From positions 1-64,000 of the forward strand of contig JANQJK010000004.1 of the NCBI GenBank assembly GCA_028281665.1: a DNA stretch of 64,000 bases, given 5' to 3'. The translations under genes were made by a program, and so were the position numbers. This DNA is from Hyphococcus sp. Lineage in GTDB: Bacteria > Pseudomonadota > Alphaproteobacteria > Caulobacterales > Parvularculaceae. A model generated the notes under the pieces. That model did not search any database, was not told where the DNA came from, and saw only the letters and a list, made by a program, of their open reading frames with translations. Position 1 is the first letter of the stretch, and each line of letters starts with the position of its first letter. This document shows, one piece after another, positions 7,577 to 16,703 of the stretch.

Positions 7577-10500
7577 ATGCGGTTGGCGCTTCGGTGCATA
7601 GCGTTGTGGGCGATAATTGGCGGATTGTTGGCGGGTGTTGCGATTGCGCAGCCCCTGAGCGGCGATCGGCTCACTCTCGATATTCCGGCGCAGAATGCGG
7701 AAGACGCCGTTAAAGCGCTTGCCCGCGCCAATCGGCGTTCTGCTTTATTCCAAACCGAAGATGTTGCGGCGGTAAAAACGAACCCGTTGAAGGGCGAATA
7801 CTCTCTTCAACATGCTCTCGACGAACTGTTTGAGGGCACAAGCCTTGAGGGCGGCCTGACGGACAGCGGTGCGATTATCGTGTCGCTACGCAAAGTAGAA
7901 AACACGTCGGGAGGGAATAGCCCTATGCCAAGGAAACGATCAGGATTCTTTTTAACGACTGCGCTTTCATCGCTCGCTGCCACAGCGGCGATTGCGCAGG
8001 ACACGACGCCCGCCAGCGAGAATCAAGACGTCATCGTCGTCGTTGGTTCGCAAATCAAAGGCGCTGACATTGCTGGCGCATTGCCCGTGACAGTATTGGG
8101 TGAGGATGAAATCGCTCTCACCGGCGCCGTTAGCGGTGATGAGCTTCTCGCGTCCATTCCGCAAATCGGGCAGGCGACGTTCAACGGTGTCGGATTTACC
8201 GGCGTCAATGGCGCACAGGGCGACGTTTCATCCATAAATTTACGTGCAATTGGAACAGGCAATACGCTCGTTCTGTTGAACGGGCGTCGCTTAGTCTTGC
8301 ATCCTGGCACGCAAGTTGAAAATCTCGTACCAGTGCAATCGGTCAATGCAAATGCGCTTCCTGTTACCGGCATTTCTCGCGTTGAGGTTCTACGCGATGG
8401 CGCTGCCGCGCTTTACGGCACAGATGCTGTCGCTGGCGTGATCAACACGGTACTCAAAGACGACTTCGAGGGACTTACCGCATCCGTACAGTACGGAACA
8501 TCAGAAGGAACATCGCTCGATGAATTGAGCGCGACCATCGAGGCTGGTCACACCTTCAATGACGGCCGAACAAATATCTCATTCTTCGGCAACTTCCTAA
8601 ACCGGAATGGCATGCCGGCGACTGATCTTATCAACTCATCGACGGAAGATTTGCGTGATTTCTTTGTTGGAACGCCTTTTGAGGGCGACACGCAACTTAG
8701 AAACTTGTCCACGCAAACGCCGTGGGGTGAGTTCCGCGCCCTAAACGGCTCTATTGCTGCAATTGGAGACGATGATTTTCATATACAACCGGATACGTTT
8801 TCCGGGTGCCTGGTCGCACTGCCGAACGGCGTCTGTGCAGACAATGGCGGCTCGATTGATACGGCGCTGCGTCTCGATCGCGCGCGTTATCGTGACCTCA
8901 TCGGCGATACGAAGCGCGGCAACGGATTCTTGTTCCTTAATCACGACCTGAACAATGATCTTGAGCTATTTGGCGAGGTTTCATACTATCGCTCAAGCTT
9001 CAATCGTCGCCGTGAGACGGCGCAGATGCTTTCAAGCAACCGTGTCGTTGTGCCGTCCACGAACTTCTACAATGTATTCGGAGACGATCTGCAAATCCGG
9101 GATCTACGGCCGATCGATACCGGTCAGCGCAACATCAACGTCGACAATGACAGCTACCGTATTCTGGGCGGCGTTCGCGGTGACATCGGCAGCGGCTGGG
9201 ACGTAGACAGTGCTCTCTTGTATTCTGAAGCGACCACAGAGAGCATCACGAACCGGATCAGTAATACGCTTTTTCAACAAGCCTTGGCGCTTTCAACGCC
9301 GGACGCCTATAATCCGTTTATTGGCGGCAATCCCGTCGATACGAACGCCCCGAACGCGGGACTGAACTCACAGGCCACAATCGACAGCTTCATCGTTGAC
9401 GTTTCCCGCCGAAGTAAAACATCGATTTTGCAGGGTGATATCAAGTTTTCAAACGCAAACTTGTTTGAGTTTCCTGCCGGCGGCGTTGGCGTTGCGGTTG
9501 GTGTCGAAGCGCGCCGCGAAACGTTCCTCGACGATCGTGATGATCGCCTCGATGGGACAATTACCTTTACTGACATCGTCACCGGCGTAACGAACCTGAG
9601 CGATGTGATGGGCACAAGTCCAACGCCGGATACGGACGGTTCTCGGTCCGTCTTTTCCGCGTTTGTCGAAACCGTGATTCCTGTTGTTAGCCCAGAAATG
9701 AATATTCCGTTGGTTGAAAGATTTGACGTCCAACTAGCCGGTCGATTTGAGAGTTATTCCGATGTTGGTGAAGTTGCAAAACCCAAAGTCGCAGTCTCCT
9801 GGTATCCGGCGTCATGGCTGCAAATCCGCGGCGCCTATGCACGCGGCTTCCGCGCGCCAAACCTTGAGCAGATCAACGCAACGGGCATTCGCCGAGTCAA
9901 TGGCGGCCGCGAAGACTGGATTCTTTGCGAAGCGACAGCGCGCGCAAACATGACAGCTTTTAGCACGGGCGATTGTGACGGCACGTCTGTCGAAAGTGTT
10001 CGAGCCGCCGGTCCGAATCTAATGCCGGAAAACAACCAGAACTTCTCGCTCGGCGCCGTTTTCCAGCCGGAGGGATCCGGTCTGACGATCACAGTAGATT
10101 ACTGGAAAATCAAACAGACCGATCTTGTCGGTATTTTTGGCGACCAGAACCAGATTTCCCTCGACTATTTGCTACGTGTGAATGGAAGCTCGAATCCGAA
10201 TGTTGTTCGCGACGCTCCGGATGCCGCGACGGTCGCGTTGTATACCGCAGCGGGCCTCGATCCGGCCGGCGAAATTCTTGAAGTTCGCGATAATTTCGTG
10301 AACCTCAACCCCCGAGAAGCATCAGGGCTGGACTTCGGTCTATATTATGACATCGATACAGACATCGGCGACTTCAGCTTCTCGGCGAACGCCGCGCACC
10401 TTCTCGACTTTTTCCAGGATCCGTCGCCTCCTGGCGCTGAAATTCTCGCTGCAATCGATTCAGGCGTAATTAGTGATGAAGTTGACGTTGGCGGCAGCGA

Positions 10501-10858
10501 GTCATTAGTTGAACAAAATGGTCGCCCAAAATGGCGCGGCACCGCGGGCCTGACATGGCGAAATGGTCCTTTCGGCGCCGGCGCATTTGGCCGATATATT
10601 GGTCCCGTGACCGATACTTCGGTCACAGGACCGGGTGGCGAAATCTTCCGCGTTGACGATTGGATGTCAGTCAACCTCTACGTTCAATACACCATTGATA
10701 ATGCCGGTCCGGTTTCGAACACACGGCTCCGCTTTGGCGTACGTAATGTCACCGACGAGGAGCCGCCGCTGGCGGACGAGTTCGCGACCGGTTTTTATGA
10801 AGAGCTCCACTCCAGTCGTGGCCGCTATTGGTATGGTTCAATCCGTAAGGAATTCTAA
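7577..10858 (+). CDS. TonB-dependent receptor with N-terminal STN signalling domain
   Basis: An outer-membrane beta-barrel for TonB-driven uptake, about 1093 aa from ATG 7577. Order: signal peptide (MRLALRCIALWAIIGGLLAG); STN domain at about 30-110 (LTLDIPAQNAEDAVKALARA, YSLQHALDELFEGTSL); a second signal-peptide-like stretch (PRKRSGFFLTTALSSLAATA); plug (GSQIKGADIAGALPVTVLG, VEVLRDGAAALYGTDAVAGV); and a barrel ending in RYWYGSIRKEF with the usual terminal Phe. ATG 7577 is preferred to 7484 because it starts directly at the signal peptide. The STN domain fits signalling to FecR upstream. The following peptidase, deacylase and symporter suggest peptides or D-amino-acid derivatives as ligand; this is inference. 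Confidence 0.9.
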   Translation: MRLALRCIALWAIIGGLLAGVAIAQPLSGDRLTLDIPAQNAEDAVKALARANRRSALFQTEDVAAVKTNPLKGEYSLQHALDELFEGTSLEGGLTDSGAIIVSLRKVENTSGGNSPMPRKRSGFFLTTALSSLAATAAIAQDTTPASENQDVIVVVGSQIKGADIAGALPVTVLGEDEIALTGAVSGDELLASIPQIGQATFNGVGFTGVNGAQGDVSSINLRAIGTGNTLVLLNGRRLVLHPGTQVENLVPVQSVNANALPVTGISRVEVLRDGAAALYGTDAVAGVINTVLKDDFEGLTASVQYGTSEGTSLDELSATIEAGHTFNDGRTNISFFGNFLNRNGMPATDLINSSTEDLRDFFVGTPFEGDTQLRNLSTQTPWGEFRALNGSIAAIGDDDFHIQPDTFSGCLVALPNGVCADNGGSIDTALRLDRARYRDLIGDTKRGNGFLFLNHDLNNDLELFGEVSYYRSSFNRRRETAQMLSSNRVVVPSTNFYNVFGDDLQIRDLRPIDTGQRNINVDNDSYRILGGVRGDIGSGWDVDSALLYSEATTESITNRISNTLFQQALALSTPDAYNPFIGGNPVDTNAPNAGLNSQATIDSFIVDVSRRSKTSILQGDIKFSNANLFEFPAGGVGVAVGVEARRETFLDDRDDRLDGTITFTDIVTGVTNLSDVMGTSPTPDTDGSRSVFSAFVETVIPVVSPEMNIPLVERFDVQLAGRFESYSDVGEVAKPKVAVSWYPASWLQIRGAYARGFRAPNLEQINATGIRRVNGGREDWILCEATARANMTAFSTGDCDGTSVESVRAAGPNLMPENNQNFSLGAVFQPEGSGLTITVDYWKIKQTDLVGIFGDQNQISLDYLLRVNGSSNPNVVRDAPDAATVALYTAAGLDPAGEILEVRDNFVNLNPREASGLDFGLYYDIDTDIGDFSFSANAAHLLDFFQDPSPPGAEILAAIDSGVISDEVDVGGSESLVEQNGRPKWRGTAGLTWRNGPFGAGAFGRYIGPVTDTSVTGPGGEIFRVDDWMSVNLYVQYTIDNAGPVSNTRLRFGVRNVTDEEPPLADEFATGFYEELHSSRGRYWYGSIRKEF
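7925..7927 (+). promoter_or_regulatory. internal in-frame translation start inside the TonB receptor gene
   Basis: ATG 7925 is in frame and preceded by GGGAGGG at 7909-7915, nine nt away, a stronger ribosome-binding site than that of the gene start. Initiation here would make a receptor beginning MPRKRSGFFLTTALSSLAAT with a complete signal peptide cut near AIAQ, but lacking the STN domain. One gene could therefore give a signalling and a non-signalling form. Alternatively the gene is a fusion in which an old start has survived. Confidence 0.55.
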
Positions 10859-10870
10859 TTGAACCTCCCA

Positions 10871-10906
10871 TGCGCCGGGTGATTGCGTTCTACATCGCCC
10901 GGCGCA
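10871..10906 (+). terminator. hairpin after the TonB receptor gene
   Basis: A 13-bp stem (TGCGCCGGGTGAT with ATCGCCCGGCGCA, one G-T pair) begins 12 nt after the stop. There is no clear T run, so it may be a weak terminator or an RNA-stabilising hairpin that lowers expression of the downstream peptidase genes. Confidence 0.5.
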
Positions 10907-10941
10907 GCTGTTCCTTCAATAAGCCTGCTTCCAGATAGATT

Positions 10942-12141
10942 ATGAATACAAATCTAACGGTTTCACTGTGCGCGGTCCTGCTAATGGCGACATGCAGTTT
11001 TGCATACGCATGCGAAAATGAACTCGCAACGTTGGACGCCGATTTTGAGGGCGCGCGTATGTCAGAATGCGGTGCGAAAAAAAACAGTTTCAATATTCGC
11101 ATTGACCCGGAGAATAAGCCCATCAATCCAAGCCCCTGGTATGCGTTTCGGGTAACGCCGAAACAGCCTGGTGAGCTAAAAATCGTCATGCGGTACTCCG
11201 ATTCCAAACACCGCTATCGTCCAAAACGAAGCGACAATGCTACGCATTGGCGTCTTATTGATTCCGACCGTGTTCGCGAACGGCGAAAGGGTAAGAAAGT
11301 AACGCTGCTTTTGAAAATGGAGGACACACCCTTCATTGTCGCCGCGCAGGAACTGCTTCTGACTGGCGCTTACCAAAAATGGACTGACGATATCGTCGAA
11401 CGTGCCGGGCTTCGCACGGAGACTATCGGCGAATCAGTTGAGGGACGCGCGCTTATCGCAATTATTTCGGAACCTGAAAACGAAACCGAAAAAAAAGAGC
11501 ACGTCCTGCTTGTCGGGCGTCAGCATCCGCCGGAACTGACTGGCGCATTTGCCATGCTGCCGTTCCTGGAAACGGTTTTCGCCGATACATCGCTTGCACA
11601 AGAGTTTCGCAATCGGTTTCATCTCACCGTGGTTCCGCTGATGAATCCAGACGGGGTCGTCAACGGCAACTGGCGACACAATGTGAACGGCGTTGATCTC
11701 AATCGAGATTGGGGACCGTTCACGCAACCAGAAACACAAGCCATCAAAAGAATTGTCGACGACATTGCTGCTGGTGAAAATAGTGAATTGCGTCTGATGC
11801 TGGACTTTCATTCCACGAACAGAAACGTCTTTTATACGCAATTCAAGAATGTCGAAACGGTTCCAGCTAAGTTCACCGATCATTGGATTGCGGGCGCTCG
11901 TGAACGGCTGGAAGGCTATGAGTTTGAACGCGCGGAACGCGAGACGACGGAACTCGCCACATCAAAGAACTATATCCATCGTCGATTTGGCGCGCCGGCG
12001 ATCACCTACGAACTTGGCGACCAAACGGACCGTCGTCTCATACGCGCCTCGGCGATCATTTTCGCCGAGGAAATGATGGAAACCTTATTGGCCAGCGATC
12101 CGTCGCTGGAAGATAAGGCCAAACCGGCTGCACAAGAGTAG
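10942..12141 (+). CDS. secreted M14-family zinc carboxypeptidase
   Basis: A 399-aa exported metallopeptidase. Signal peptide MNTNLTVSLCAVLLMATCSF is followed by an N-terminal beta domain (about 25-130) and the M14 catalytic domain. Zinc ligands lie in GRQHPPELTGA (H-x-x-E), with the third His in LDFHSTNRN. The substrate-binding region is PLMNPDGVVNGNWRHNVNGV followed by DLNRDWG, and the catalytic Glu is in ITYELGDQTDR. It would trim C-terminal residues from peptides in the periplasm. It follows the TonB receptor by 83 bp and precedes amino-acid genes, so it probably processes the imported ligand. The family assignment is firm; the substrate is unknown. Confidence 0.88.
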   Translation: MNTNLTVSLCAVLLMATCSFAYACENELATLDADFEGARMSECGAKKNSFNIRIDPENKPINPSPWYAFRVTPKQPGELKIVMRYSDSKHRYRPKRSDNATHWRLIDSDRVRERRKGKKVTLLLKMEDTPFIVAAQELLLTGAYQKWTDDIVERAGLRTETIGESVEGRALIAIISEPENETEKKEHVLLVGRQHPPELTGAFAMLPFLETVFADTSLAQEFRNRFHLTVVPLMNPDGVVNGNWRHNVNGVDLNRDWGPFTQPETQAIKRIVDDIAAGENSELRLMLDFHSTNRNVFYTQFKNVETVPAKFTDHWIAGARERLEGYEFERAERETTELATSKNYIHRRFGAPAITYELGDQTDRRLIRASAIIFAEEMMETLLASDPSLEDKAKPAAQE

Positions 12142-12144
12142 TTG

Positions 12145-12807
12145 ATGAAAGTCACCGTCCTTGGCGCAGGCGTCGTCGGGGTTACGACCGCATATTGTCT
12201 GGCGCGCCATGGCTGTCCGGTTACTGTCATTGATCGCCGAAACGAGCTCGCGGCGGAAGCGAGCTACGCGAATGGCGGACAACTATCTTATGATTTTGCA
12301 TCACCGGTGGATTCGCCGGGAGTCCTGAGGCGTTTAGCCGACTATCTCTTGGTGCGGCCGTTGGGCATAGCCGGTCCGATTCAGCCCATTCGCGGTTACT
12401 CCATCACCGCACCGGCGAAGTCCGGCGCCCCGCAGGTCGCGATCATATATCTGGGGCGCAAAATGGTTTTCTCGCGCATCGGTTTGAATATGTGCATCGC
12501 CGGTTTCGCAGACGCGAGCCCCCAATCGCCCAAATTCGCACAAGAGCGCCGTCAGGCTCTTGTGCATTGCGCGCAGAACACGCTTCCGCAAGTAGCGGAC
12601 TATCTGAGCATTTCATCAAAATGGGCTGACGTTCGACCATCCACACCGAACAGTTTGCCAATAGTTGGCGAAAGCAAGGTTCGTCGTCTTTTTCGCAATA
12701 TCGGTCATGGCATGTTTGGCTGGACGCTTTCGGCTGCGAGCGCCGAAGGAATTGTCCGTGAAATCTTTTGCGGCAAGGGCGCCGTCATTCAAGGAAAGGC
12801 GGCATAG
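12145..12807 (+). pseudogene. D-amino-acid dehydrogenase (DadA-like) with a large in-frame internal deletion
   Basis: The intact family is an FAD enzyme of about 415 aa that oxidises D-amino acids to keto acids. Here only 220 aa remain. The N-terminus has the FAD motif VTVLGAGVVGVTTAYCLARH and the typical EASYANGGQLSYDFASPV. The C-terminus has VRPSTPNSLPIVGESKVRRL and NIGHGMFGWTLSAASAEGIV. The middle, where the substrate domain should be, is replaced by a short unrelated-looking join around residues 70-100 (AGPIQPIRGYSITAPAKSGA). The frame stays open, so a protein may be made, but catalysis is unlikely. It sits 3 bp after the peptidase gene. It indicates that the locus was once able to oxidise D-amino acids. 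Confidence 0.75.
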
Positions 12808-12808
12808 C

Positions 12809-14389
12809 ATGGCGCTCCCTCCCAAGTACTTTCTACTGATGATCGCATGGTATGTGGTATTGTCCTGCGCTCCCCAAAGCGATGCACCCGAAAGGACCGT
12901 TGACGTCTTGATTTCCGGCGGCCTTGTTTACTCAGGCGCCGAGGGCGATCGCGGTGAACTTCAAGATGTTGGGATTACGGCGGATCGCATCGTCTTTGTG
13001 GGCGACGCAGATGCAGAGGATGTGAATGCGCAGGTAACAGTCAATGCCGAAAACCTTATTGTCGCGCCGGGGTTTATCGATCCACATACGCACAGTTTGA
13101 GCGACCTTCTTTCCGAGGCGGAGCGGCTTAACGCTAACTATCTGACCCAAGGCGTCACCACTGTCCTCGCCGGGAACGATGGTGACGGGCCGGTCGAGAT
13201 TGCATCGACGTTAAACCAACTTGAAAACAATGGCGTTGGAACGAATGTCGGACTGTTCGTCGGTCACAATACAATCCGTAAGTCTGTTATCGGTGGGGCG
13301 GATCGCACGCCGACGCAGCATGATACAGAACGAATGCAGGATGTTGTGCGCACCGCTATGGTGGAAGGCGCGCTCGGTCTGTCGTCGGGGCTGTATTATG
13401 CACCTGGCTCATTTGCTAGGACGGATGAGCTTGTCGCTTTGGCGAGTGTCGCTGCTCAGTATGGCGGCGTTTATGAAAGTCATATCCGAGACGAAAGTTC
13501 ATATTCGGTCGGACTTCTTGCTGCCGTTGACGAAGCGCTTGAAATTGGAATGAGAAGTAGTGCGCCCGTCCACATCGCCCACATAAAGGCGCTTGGGGTG
13601 GATGTCTGGGGGCAAAGCGCCGACGTAATTGAACGTATCGAAGGGGCCCGTCGCGCAGGCCAGCAGGTTACCGCCGATCAATATCCGTGGGCTGCGTCGG
13701 GAACGCACATTTCTAACGCGCTAATTCCCAACTGGGCGAAGGCGGGGTCTTTAGAAGAGCTGTACGCGCGGCTGCGCGATCCATCGCTGCGGCCGAAACT
13801 GGTTATGGACATTGAAGAGAATCTTCGCAAACGCGGCGGCGCCGATGCATTGCTTATCGTCGTCGGTCGCGAGGCATGGGTCGGAAAGACGCTTCTCGAA
13901 GTCGCGCAAGACCGCCAGGAAGACCCTGTTAAAACAGCAATTCATATCGTTATGGAGGGCGATGCGCGCGTTGCGTCGTTCAACATGCAGGAAAGCGATA
14001 TCGAAGCGTTCATGTCGCAAACCTGGGTCGCTACAAGCTCTGACGGAACTGACGGTCACCCTCGAAAGTTCGGCAGTTTTCCGCGGAAGTATCATCACTA
14101 CGTAGTCGAAAAGGGCACAATCTCTCAGGCGGAGTTTATCCGTCGCAGCACCGGGCTTGTCGCTGACATATTCGATCTTTGCAAACGCGGATACATTCGT
14201 GAGGACTTCATCGGGGATATTGTGGTTTTCGATCCCCAGCGTTTCGCCGAGAACGCAACTTTTTCCGAACCCAAGCGCATGTCGTCAGGCGTTGTTCATT
14301 TATTTGTAAACGGTGCAGCGGCGATTTCAAATGGAACATTGAACAAAACGCTGACAGGGAAACCTTTGCGGCGGGCGCAGTGTAATTAG
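12809..14389 (+). CDS. N-acyl-D-amino-acid deacylase (D-aminoacylase), lipoprotein
   Basis: A 526-aa amidohydrolase that removes acyl groups from N-acyl-D-amino acids. ATG 12809 is chosen over an upstream extension because it gives a signal sequence with lipobox VLSC (FLLMIAWYVVLSCAPQ) and leaves the previous gene's 3' end free. Metal-binding motifs are APGFIDPHTHS (H-x-H), YESHIRDES, VHIAHIKALG and SSDGTDGHPRKFGSFPRKYH; the last is characteristic of D-aminoacylases. It begins one base after the DadA-like stop. Being lipidated and exported, it should act in the periplasm, releasing free D-amino acids for the adjacent symporter. Confidence 0.88.
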   Translation: MALPPKYFLLMIAWYVVLSCAPQSDAPERTVDVLISGGLVYSGAEGDRGELQDVGITADRIVFVGDADAEDVNAQVTVNAENLIVAPGFIDPHTHSLSDLLSEAERLNANYLTQGVTTVLAGNDGDGPVEIASTLNQLENNGVGTNVGLFVGHNTIRKSVIGGADRTPTQHDTERMQDVVRTAMVEGALGLSSGLYYAPGSFARTDELVALASVAAQYGGVYESHIRDESSYSVGLLAAVDEALEIGMRSSAPVHIAHIKALGVDVWGQSADVIERIEGARRAGQQVTADQYPWAASGTHISNALIPNWAKAGSLEELYARLRDPSLRPKLVMDIEENLRKRGGADALLIVVGREAWVGKTLLEVAQDRQEDPVKTAIHIVMEGDARVASFNMQESDIEAFMSQTWVATSSDGTDGHPRKFGSFPRKYHHYVVEKGTISQAEFIRRSTGLVADIFDLCKRGYIREDFIGDIVVFDPQRFAENATFSEPKRMSSGVVHLFVNGAAAISNGTLNKTLTGKPLRRAQCN

Positions 14390-14405
14390 GGACGAGGACC
14401 CGGCA

Positions 14406-15650
14406 ATGCTCAAAAAATGGTTCGAAGTTAAGCTGTGGAAACGGATATTCGCTGCACTAGTTGCCGGTGTCATCGTGGGTTTGATCTGGGGTGAAGGCGC
14501 CGCCTCTATTCGCTGGATCGGCGATATTTTTGTCCGGCTGATCCGTATGCTCGTCGTTCCCCTAATTTTTACGACGCTCGTTTCCGGCGTTGTCGCTATG
14601 GGTGATCCAAAACGCCTTGGCTCAATAGGACTTAAAGCGTTTTGCCTTTACCTTTTCACAACTGCAGCGGCGATCACGATCGGACTTGCTATGGGCGCAG
14701 TATTGCAACCTGGCGCAAATGTTGATCTTGCTGGTGCCGAGGCCCGCGACCTCGGCCCCGCAGTAACGCTGCTTGAGCGGCTTTACGCGATCATACCACT
14801 CAATCCGGTGGCCGCGCTCGCAGAGGGCAACATTCTGGCGATCATCGTATTCGCTATCTTATTCGGCGTTGGCATCGTCCTTGCCGGCGATCAGGCGAAA
14901 ATTCTTGGCGACGTCTTTCATGCGGCTGCGGAAGCAATGCTAAAGGTGACATTCCTCGTCATGGAACTTGCGCCAATTGGCGTGTTCGCCCTGATTGCAT
15001 GGGTCGCCGGCACCCAAGGCGCAGCGACCCTATTGAATGTCTTCACATTAGCGATTGCAGTCTACGTGGGCTGCGCATTGCATATGATTATCGTACATGG
15101 CGGGGTTATTCGGTTTCTCGCCAACATGCCGCTGATGCCATTTGTGCGTGGCGCCGCAGACCCGCAGCTGGTCGCCTACTCAACGTCTTCAAGCGCGGCA
15201 ACGTTGCCCGTGACGATGGCTGCAGCAGAAGAGAATCTCGGCATCCGCGCACCAGTTCGATCATCGGTTTTGCCCCTCGGCGCTACTGTTAATATGGATG
15301 GAACGGCTCTTTATGTTGGCATCGTCGCCTTGTTCGCTGCGCAGGCATTCGGCGTGCCACTGTCTTTCTCCGACTATTTGATCATTGGCCTCACAACGAC
15401 ACTCGTTTCCATCGGCACTGCTTCCGTACCTTCTGCGTCGCTGTTTCTTCTGGCGGCTGTTCTTGAGGCAATCGGTGTTTCAGGCGCGCAAACAGCTATC
15501 GTTGTCGGCTTCATTCTACTTTTTGACCGAATTCTCGATATGATGCGCACCGTCATAAATGTAACGGGCGACCTAGCCGTCGCAACGACTGTCGCTAAAT
15601 GGGAGAGTGAATTGGATGAGGATACTTATCGGAAACGACCTATGATTTAG
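14406..15650 (+). CDS. dicarboxylate/amino acid:cation symporter (DAACS family)
   Basis: A 414-aa inner-membrane secondary transporter of the GltP/DctA type, importing acidic or neutral amino acids or dicarboxylates with Na+ or H+. It shows several hydrophobic segments and the two re-entrant hairpin signatures: the serine-rich AYSTSSSAATLPVTMAAAEE and GATVNMDGTALYVGIVALFA with NMDGT. The end GDLAVATTVAKWE is also typical. It follows the D-aminoacylase by 16 bp and is the last gene of the locus. In context it probably carries the amino acids freed by the peptidase and deacylase; substrate specificity cannot be read directly. Confidence 0.9.
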   Translation: MLKKWFEVKLWKRIFAALVAGVIVGLIWGEGAASIRWIGDIFVRLIRMLVVPLIFTTLVSGVVAMGDPKRLGSIGLKAFCLYLFTTAAAITIGLAMGAVLQPGANVDLAGAEARDLGPAVTLLERLYAIIPLNPVAALAEGNILAIIVFAILFGVGIVLAGDQAKILGDVFHAAAEAMLKVTFLVMELAPIGVFALIAWVAGTQGAATLLNVFTLAIAVYVGCALHMIIVHGGVIRFLANMPLMPFVRGAADPQLVAYSTSSSAATLPVTMAAAEENLGIRAPVRSSVLPLGATVNMDGTALYVGIVALFAAQAFGVPLSFSDYLIIGLTTTLVSIGTASVPSASLFLLAAVLEAIGVSGAQTAIVVGFILLFDRILDMMRTVINVTGDLAVATTVAKWESELDEDTYRKRPMI

Positions 15651-15981
15651 GCAAAAACGGAAATGCCCGCGAAAGGCAACCGGCACATTTTCGATGGCTG
15701 GCGTTTTCCGAATCGGCTTTGATCAATGCGGCTTTGCTTTCGAATGTGACGTCGGGACCGGCATGTGAGTTTACCAAGCCGACAATAAAACACCTGTTCT
15801 GCCGCTATCGAGAAGCCGACGATCTGAAACCCATAATGGCCAGACCAGGGATGTAATGTAATATCCGGGTTGCGCGCAAATCCGGACATAAAGGTCTATT
15901 ATGTGAAAAACTTAATTCTAATGGACTTTACCAGCGCTCCAGAGTTGATGTCTGCTTAAGTTGAAGGGGGCGGGCCGGCAA
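15651..15981. other. gap between convergent symporter and TetR genes
   Basis: No supported gene. An open frame on the minus strand (15647-15889, 80 aa) has no recognisable domain and no clear ribosome-binding site. The segment GATGTCTGCTTAAG at about 15942 resembles half of the AATGTCYGCTTTKGG repeat found in the island gaps. Confidence 0.5.
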
Positions 15982-16596
15982 TCATGCAGCCTCTACGGCT
16001 GCGAATATGAAGTCATTCAGCCCGCCCAGTATTTTTCGCACGGGAATTTCGCTCAGAACACTGCGATAGGCGCTGGCGTCGACGAGTTCGATGATCAGTT
16101 GAGAAACCTCGTTTGGTTTTAGGCCTTTGCGAAAATCGCCGGCTTCGACGCCGCGCTGCATAACTGACGTCAAGGCTGTAACAAGCTCCTCGCGGTTGGC
16201 GACAAAAAGCTCGCCTATGTCCGGCTTACGCACCGCCTCACTGCTGATTTCTATTGAAAGAATGATGTTTTCGGGTGCTGCGAGATAAGTCGCATATGCT
16301 TTAATGAACTTCTCCAGGACAATTCGTGCTGGCTGAGGTTTCGCCAACATTTTCAGAAAAGGCTCAAGGTCCGCCCGCTCCATGGCGGCGATTTCCACCA
16401 GCACGTCATGCTTCCCCGGAAAGTGATTGTAGAGGTTGCCGAGACTCACACCGGCGCGTTTAGCGATGTCGCGCACGCCCGTCTGGTGATACCCGTTCTC
16501 AAGGAAGCAAATTAACGCCGCCTCCAGGATTTTGGCCCGCCTTTGGGCCGCCGCTTTCTCTCGCTTGCCTTCCGGTTCTGATAGATTTTGAGCCAA
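15982..16596 (-). CDS. TetR-family repressor of the adjacent RND efflux operon
   Basis: A 204-aa regulator. The N-terminal helix-turn-helix domain (residues 20-65) contains ILEAALICFLENGYHQTGVR and DIAKRAGVSLGNLYNHFPGK, the TetR signature. The C-terminal half is the usual helical ligand-binding and dimerisation domain. It is divergent from the efflux genes with 107 bp between them. That gap holds a GAACGATCGTTC palindrome inside a good promoter, so it very probably represses both itself and the pump. The inducer is unknown. Confidence 0.92.
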   Translation of the reverse strand: MAQNLSEPEGKREKAAAQRRAKILEAALICFLENGYHQTGVRDIAKRAGVSLGNLYNHFPGKHDVLVEIAAMERADLEPFLKMLAKPQPARIVLEKFIKAYATYLAAPENIILSIEISSEAVRKPDIGELFVANREELVTALTSVMQRGVEAGDFRKGLKPNEVSQLIIELVDASAYRSVLSEIPVRKILGGLNDFIFAAVEAA

Positions 16597-16611
16597 TTTT
16601 TGATTTTCCTA

Positions 16612-16641
16612 TTGAACGAACGATCGTTCATTATATATAAG
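16612..16641 (+). promoter_or_regulatory. efflux-operon promoter overlapping a TetR operator
   Basis: The -35 TTGAAC (16612-16617) is followed by an AT-rich -10 around 16635-16641 (ATATAA/TATAAG, spacing 17-18). Between them lies the perfect 12-bp palindrome GAACGATCGTTC (16618-16629). A repressor bound there would block the promoter. The minus-strand TetR gene starts 15 bp from the palindrome, so autoregulation is likely as well. Confidence 0.75.
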
Positions 16642-16703
16642 CGCGATAATAGCCGGAACAAGTGGGCTTGCCGGCGGAAATTGCGGGCAGAGACGCGTAG
16701 CAA

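Noticed and set aside
12665-12808. 48-codon extension of the D-aminoacylase frame
   Set aside because: It overlaps the DadA-like reading frame; ATG 12809 gives a proper lipoprotein signal.
15647-15889. 80-aa hypothetical gene on the minus strand
   Set aside because: No ribosome-binding site, domain or conserved context; the start lies in repeat-like DNA.
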